From Chitinophagaceae bacterium (GTDB taxonomy: Bacteria; Bacteroidota; Bacteroidia; Chitinophagales; Chitinophagaceae), in assembly GCA_017307755.1 (NCBI GenBank), contig JAFKGQ010000010.1, positions 434,001 through 498,000 of the forward strand: a stretch of DNA of 64,000 bases, written 5' to 3'. A program made the position numbers and the translations under genes. The notes beneath the pieces were generated by a model, which did not search any database, was not told the DNA's origin, and saw only the letters and a list, made by a program, of their open reading frames with translations. This document shows positions 60,368 to 64,000 of the stretch, one piece after another. Every line of letters begins with the position of its first letter. Position 1 is the first letter of the stretch.

Positions 60368-61498
60368 ATGAGCACTATTGGATTCTATTGTGATCCAAAT
60401 AGCATTGAACAAAATGCTTTGGATCAATTACAGCAGTATGCCGGGAAGCCGCACGTTGAAGCCATACGTGCCTTTACGGACATTCATTTCTGCCAGGAGA
60501 AAGCCCTGCCGGTAGGAGTTGCGTTTACGACAAAGGATCATGTTTATCCTTTGATCACGGGGAAGGACATCGGTTGCGGTGTGATGTACCTTAAGATCGA
60601 TAAGGCATACTGGCTCAGGCCTTTCGACAAAAAGGAACATTATGCTGCGTGGAATTTTGCGCACCAGCAAATGACAGACGACGGGCTTGGCGGAGGGAAC
60701 CATTTCTTATCCATAGAAGAAGATGACCAGGCCGTATATGTCATTTGCCATACCGGTACCAGGGACAGAGGGATCGCCTTATACCAGGATTGTTTGCAGT
60801 TGACGAGGGACTATTCTCTTGTCTGTGGCAGTCAGGTGGATCATGTACACCAGGGGTTTTTGACGTCAGAGTTTATGGAATATTATAACAGCATTTTGCG
60901 CTTCGGTTACGAGCGGCGGAAGAACTTTTGTTTAAAAACATTCATTTTTCTGCAAAACGCCAATTATATCCGATGCAATAAAACCCAGATCGAAAAGCGC
61001 TATTTACCGGGCAATTACAAAAACATGCCTCATGAGAGTGAATTGAACGGGACGCCTTACTTGCTGGAAGATTCCATACACAATCATCTCAGATTTGATG
61101 GGGATACCGTTGTTCACCGGAAAGGCAGTACCGAGCTGGGGGCAGGCAAAACTGTCGTAATCCCTTTATCCATGTCCAGAGGCAGCTTGTTGGTGCGGCA
61201 AATTTCTGCTGACGCAGGAAAGGAGGCATTGTATTCCTGTGCGCATGGTGCGGGAAGAAAATTGTCCCGCTTTGATGCGATGAAACACTGGAAAACCGTC
61301 CTAAAGGAAAAGGAACGCAAAGCCTATAAGCTGCGCTTTAGTGAGTTACTCGGCAGGAACGGAGAGTTCGCGAATGGTTATATCCAGGAGTTTGATTTTG
61401 CTTATAAGGAGTCGGCAGATATTCTCAAGTATCAGCCGTATCTAAAAAAAGTAACCCAAACAACACCTGTGGTAACTATTAAGTATACTGAGATTTAA
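60368..61498 (+). CDS. rtcB: RtcB-type RNA-splicing ligase
   Basis: Joins RNA 3'-phosphate or 2',3'-cyclic phosphate ends to 5'-OH using GTP and Mn2+. 376 residues, short for the family. The metal and guanylation residues can be placed: Asp67/Cys70 (GKDIGCGV), His112 (GGGNHF), His128 (CHTGTRDRG), a histidine in DSIHNH (238-240), HRKGST (250-255), SMSRGSLL, and the guanylated His293 in CAHGAGRKLSR. All are present, so activity is expected. No RtcA, RtcR, archease or PrfH gene is next to it. It starts behind its own promoter. Confidence 0.92.
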   Translation: MSTIGFYCDPNSIEQNALDQLQQYAGKPHVEAIRAFTDIHFCQEKALPVGVAFTTKDHVYPLITGKDIGCGVMYLKIDKAYWLRPFDKKEHYAAWNFAHQQMTDDGLGGGNHFLSIEEDDQAVYVICHTGTRDRGIALYQDCLQLTRDYSLVCGSQVDHVHQGFLTSEFMEYYNSILRFGYERRKNFCLKTFIFLQNANYIRCNKTQIEKRYLPGNYKNMPHESELNGTPYLLEDSIHNHLRFDGDTVVHRKGSTELGAGKTVVIPLSMSRGSLLVRQISADAGKEALYSCAHGAGRKLSRFDAMKHWKTVLKEKERKAYKLRFSELLGRNGEFANGYIQEFDFAYKESADILKYQPYLKKVTQTTPVVTIKYTEI

Positions 61499-61504
61499 TC
61501 AAGT

Positions 61505-61538
61505 GACCGAATGGGGCTTAATGCCCTATTCGGTCTTT
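61505..61538. terminator. bidirectional hairpin between rtcB and the barrel-protein gene
   Basis: GACCGAATGGGGC (61505-61517) pairs with GCCCTATTCGGTC (61523-61535), 13 bp with one G-U, loop TTAAT, followed by TTT on the plus strand. It fills the 62-base gap between two converging genes, so it probably terminates rtcB and perhaps also the opposite gene. Confidence 0.75.
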
Positions 61539-61560
61539 AAACGTTGATTTATCTCCATGG

Positions 61561-62085
61561 CTACTTGCTGAACCGTATATTATATGTTGCCCCTACCCCG
61601 ACACTACCGATACTTCCGCCATTTGCATCGCTGCGGAAGATATTGTTGTAAAAAGCGAATACATTCCAGTTATAGTTATGATACCCTAACTGGGGTTTTA
61701 AGTAAAAACCGCCTTTGGCATTATCGTAACCCGTGACAATGCTATAGCCAAGGTCCGTCCCAAAAAAGAACCCCTGCCTTTGAGGATAGAGACGAAGAAA
61801 TGCACCCAGCGGTATGGTACCAAAATCCTTAAAGTCATTCTTTCCGAAGAAATGATTGTATCCGGCGGTAAGACCAAGACCCAGGTAATTTGTTTCCAAC
61901 ACCTGTCCTTTTAGTTCAAGACCTGCCATAAAGCTGCTGTAGTTGGATGCATTCCCAACGGGTACGCCTATATTAGCGCCCAGCTTTAACCAGGAATTCC
62001 GGGGTGTAAGCTCTGTAGATTGCGCCTTTGCCTGTACAGCTGCAAATAAGATTGCTGTCGTGGAAATCATGATGAGCTTTTTCAT
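61561..62085 (-). CDS. small outer-membrane beta-barrel protein
   Basis: 174 residues with a signal peptide (MISTTAILFAAVQAKAQ). The mature part alternates aromatic/hydrophobic and polar residues in about eight strands (SWLKLGANIGVPVG, LGLGLTAGYNHFFG, GFFFGTDLGYSIVTG, WNVFAFYNNIF) and ends in GVGATYNIRFSK with a near-terminal aromatic-containing strand. This fits the 'outer membrane protein beta-barrel' families of Bacteroidota. No enzymatic residues are apparent; function unknown. It is separated from the next upstream gene by 111 bases. Confidence 0.8.
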   Translation of the reverse strand: MKKLIMISTTAILFAAVQAKAQSTELTPRNSWLKLGANIGVPVGNASNYSSFMAGLELKGQVLETNYLGLGLTAGYNHFFGKNDFKDFGTIPLGAFLRLYPQRQGFFFGTDLGYSIVTGYDNAKGGFYLKPQLGYHNYNWNVFAFYNNIFRSDANGGSIGSVGVGATYNIRFSK

Positions 62086-62196
62086 ATGGTGTTAATTTGC
62101 CCATATGTTTTCAAAGCATATGCCAGCACAATTTTCACCTATGTATCAGGCTAATAGACAAATTCTTATACGAAAAATGTGGGGATTATTTTCCCT

Positions 62197-64000
62197 TTAT
62201 TGAGCCACGGCATATATTTTAACCTGGCTCAGGTCTACCTGTACAGTGGCATATCCATTCCCGGATCTGCCGATCTGCACGGGCCTTTTTTTGTCCTTTA
62301 GTTCCGGACTCAGCAGCGATAGTTCCGTAAGCCTGATCTTCTCCGTGTTCAGTTGATATACACATTCGCTGTCTTTGATCGAAGACTCTATATCCTTCAT
62401 CAAAGGGATGTTCGAGATATCCTTTATATCGTCTGGTATGGCTATCAGGCCGGTGTTCATAAAATGTATGACGGGTTTGTCTCCGTACAGTCTAACCCTT
62501 GCCACCCAGCGTGAGTCCCCCTTTATCTGTTTTATAAGGGGTGTGAATTTGCCTGTCGAAATAAGCTTTTCCAATGGATGTGATGACACGGCGGGATCTA
62601 TTATCCGCAGATGTTTGTAGTTGTTCTTTATCAGCGCTTCGGACAGCGGACGAGGACGAAGAAAACCTTTTTCGTCATGTGTGCCGAACGGAAGCGCCAT
62701 CCATACGGCGTTGCCGGCAGAAAGATGGGTCTTAATGGCTGCAAATTGCTTGTCCGAAACACAACCTACTCCGTCCAGGACCAGCGGAGTCTTTTCTTTT
62801 GCCAGGGCAGAAGCGTCGGCCAATTCGTCGGCACGAACAAACCGATAGCCTACATTTCGCGATACAAGCTGCATGCTCCAGGCTTTTACCCTGTCCCAAT
62901 GCTCGTGACCCTGAGAGTCCCTCCAGCCATTATATTTGCAATGGTTGTTGTATACCAGCCTTATTTCAGGGATATCTCTGCCTTCGGCATGTTGAAGGTC
63001 GCTGTATTGAAGCTCCCAGTTGTTCGGCCCGCTGATGGCGTCTTCCATTTCCAGGGCGCCCGCAGGATCTTCTTCCAATCTGCCATTCAGCGTACTGCTC
63101 CAGTTACCCACCCCCCAAAAGCGGGCAAGCGACCAGCCAAGATAAGCCCCTTTTTTATTGATCTCATAGCTCAATGCTATCGCCGGCGCGCCTCCTCTCT
63201 TATCAGCTATGTCTTTTTGAAGCAAGGCCTCCGCATCCATCTCCGCCCAATCCACGTTCCCTATGTTGGTGCCTACATTTTCCAGCATGAACATGTCGAG
63301 ATAAGGCGCCATTTTCTCCAGGTCGAGGGCCACGGCGCTCAATACGATAGGCCCCGTGTTGGAGCAACAGGTCATCAGGGGCTTGTCGCCCAGGACGTCC
63401 TTTATCATTTTGATATGGTCCCTGATCGAGTCCGACTTCATCCTCAGCCAGTCCCTGTACACGGGGTTGTCATAGTTACCCCATTGCAGCATCTCTTTTG
63501 TAGTATCGCCAAAAAAAGATCTGTCCGAAAAGTCAGGGATCTCGTGCCCATAATCCCTTTTAAAACGCTCCCTGCAATATTTGCATCCACAGGTGGTGTT
63601 AGCCGGATAGCTGCACATATCGTCTACCTCGATGCCGTCAAAAGGGACTTCTTTTATCAGCCTTTTCAAGTACTTCTCATGCATATCGTGCAGCCCGGGA
63701 TTGTTATGGCAAAAAGCTTCGTATTGGTACTGCTTTGCGTAACCCCTGGAACCGTCCCTCAGATCGACCTCACAGATATCCTGGAATAAATGTCCTTCAT
63801 ACTGGGCGAACTTTGCTGCCCTGGGGTCGGGAAAAAGCAATACGGCCAGACGTTCATATTTGTGTACCATCCGCAAGTCGGCCTCACTGCGTGGCCTGGT
63901 GACATGGTTGCAGGAATAATGGTCCATAAAGCGGATGTTGCGCTGGTGAAGTTCTTCACAAACGTTGGCATAATATCCGTGCAGTCTGTCAAAATAATTG
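62197..64000 (-). CDS. putative glycosidase of the hypothetical glycosyl hydrolase 6 / alpha-amylase-like barrel type (5' end cut)
   Basis: The frame runs off the window; 601 residues are visible, beginning NYFDRLHGYYANVCEELHQ. A (beta/alpha)8-barrel part carries FDGIEVDDMCSYPANTTCGC, KYCRERFKRDYG and later ALSYEINKKGAYLGWSLARFWG, then a flavodoxin-like domain (TPLVLDGVGCVSDKQFAAI, LSAGNAVWMALPFGTHDEKG) as in the trimerisation domain of GH42-like enzymes, and a beta-sandwich end. The DDMCS region with the Cys pairs is typical of the hypothetical glycosyl hydrolase 6 group. No activity can be assigned. ATG 63927 lies inside the fold, so the real start is beyond 64000. Confidence 0.75.
   Translation of the reverse strand, partial: NYFDRLHGYYANVCEELHQRNIRFMDHYSCNHVTRPRSEADLRMVHKYERLAVLLFPDPRAAKFAQYEGHLFQDICEVDLRDGSRGYAKQYQYEAFCHNNPGLHDMHEKYLKRLIKEVPFDGIEVDDMCSYPANTTCGCKYCRERFKRDYGHEIPDFSDRSFFGDTTKEMLQWGNYDNPVYRDWLRMKSDSIRDHIKMIKDVLGDKPLMTCCSNTGPIVLSAVALDLEKMAPYLDMFMLENVGTNIGNVDWAEMDAEALLQKDIADKRGGAPAIALSYEINKKGAYLGWSLARFWGVGNWSSTLNGRLEEDPAGALEMEDAISGPNNWELQYSDLQHAEGRDIPEIRLVYNNHCKYNGWRDSQGHEHWDRVKAWSMQLVSRNVGYRFVRADELADASALAKEKTPLVLDGVGCVSDKQFAAIKTHLSAGNAVWMALPFGTHDEKGFLRPRPLSEALIKNNYKHLRIIDPAVSSHPLEKLISTGKFTPLIKQIKGDSRWVARVRLYGDKPVIHFMNTGLIAIPDDIKDISNIPLMKDIESSIKDSECVYQLNTEKIRLTELSLLSPELKDKKRPVQIGRSGNGYATVQVDLSQVKIYAVAQ

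Noticed and set aside
62611..63789. 392-residue open frame on the plus strand
   Set aside because: Opposite to the putative glycosidase, which has a coherent fold; the plus-strand product shows no motif.
1..64000. CRISPR arrays, insertion sequences, rRNA genes, integrases
   Set aside because: Looked for along both strands; no evenly spaced repeats, transposase, integrase or rRNA sequence was seen.

Overview
The window looks like a chromosomal segment of a Bacteroidota bacterium, most likely of the Chitinophagaceae. The reasons are two SusC/SusD outer-membrane pairs with their own ECF sigma/FecR switches, GldA/GldFG-type ABC proteins, enzymes of the GH144 (endo-beta-1,2-glucanase) type, and Bacteroidota promoters (TAnnTTTG) ahead of tRNA and housekeeping genes. 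There is no sign of a phage, plasmid origin, IS element or CRISPR array.

Layout. Positions 1-3 kb: the 5' end of an ECF sigma factor (cut by the window edge) and a two-gene phenylacetate-type unit (crotonase-fold enzyme and paaZ). 3-10.6 kb: a DegP/HtrA-like protease, adk, msrB, a membrane-bound LytTR regulator, a DUF2306-type membrane protein, a hydroxyisobutyrate-dehydrogenase-like enzyme, tRNA-Thr(CGT) directly abutting a polytopic membrane protein, and an aminotransferase. 10.6-12.7 kb: two small genes (one a 47-residue lipoprotein), a GT28-like glycosyltransferase and sixA. 12.8-18.4 kb: a PAS/GAF histidine kinase with two near-identical LuxR-type response regulators that bracket an amidophosphoribosyltransferase. 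18.5-25 kb: a SurA-like chaperone and the rimP-nusA-infB block. 25.2-26.9 kb: three small envelope-type genes and a HAD phosphatase.

26.9-43.3 kb: a complete polysaccharide utilization locus read on the minus strand: ECF sigma, FecR, SusC, SusD, a LamG lipoprotein, three tandem GH144 paralogues, a GH43-CBM32 enzyme and a GH3 beta-glucosidase. The likely substrate is a beta-1,2-glucan (inference from GH144 plus GH3).

43.6-60.1 kb: after tRNA-Met, a second, tightly packed minus-strand transcription unit: M16 metallopeptidase, ECF sigma, FecR, SusC, SusD, DUF4397 lipoprotein, GldA-like ATPase, a fused GldF-GldG permease, and two overlapping genes for MutS-like ATPases that lack the mismatch-recognition domains. 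A ~60-bp element with a perfect 15-bp core lies both ahead of the M16 gene and ahead of the FecR gene, as expected if the operon's own sigma factor drives it from two points. This is the most unusual system in the window.

60.3-64 kb: an RtcB-type RNA ligase on the plus strand, a small outer-membrane beta-barrel protein, and a putative glycosidase cut by the window end.
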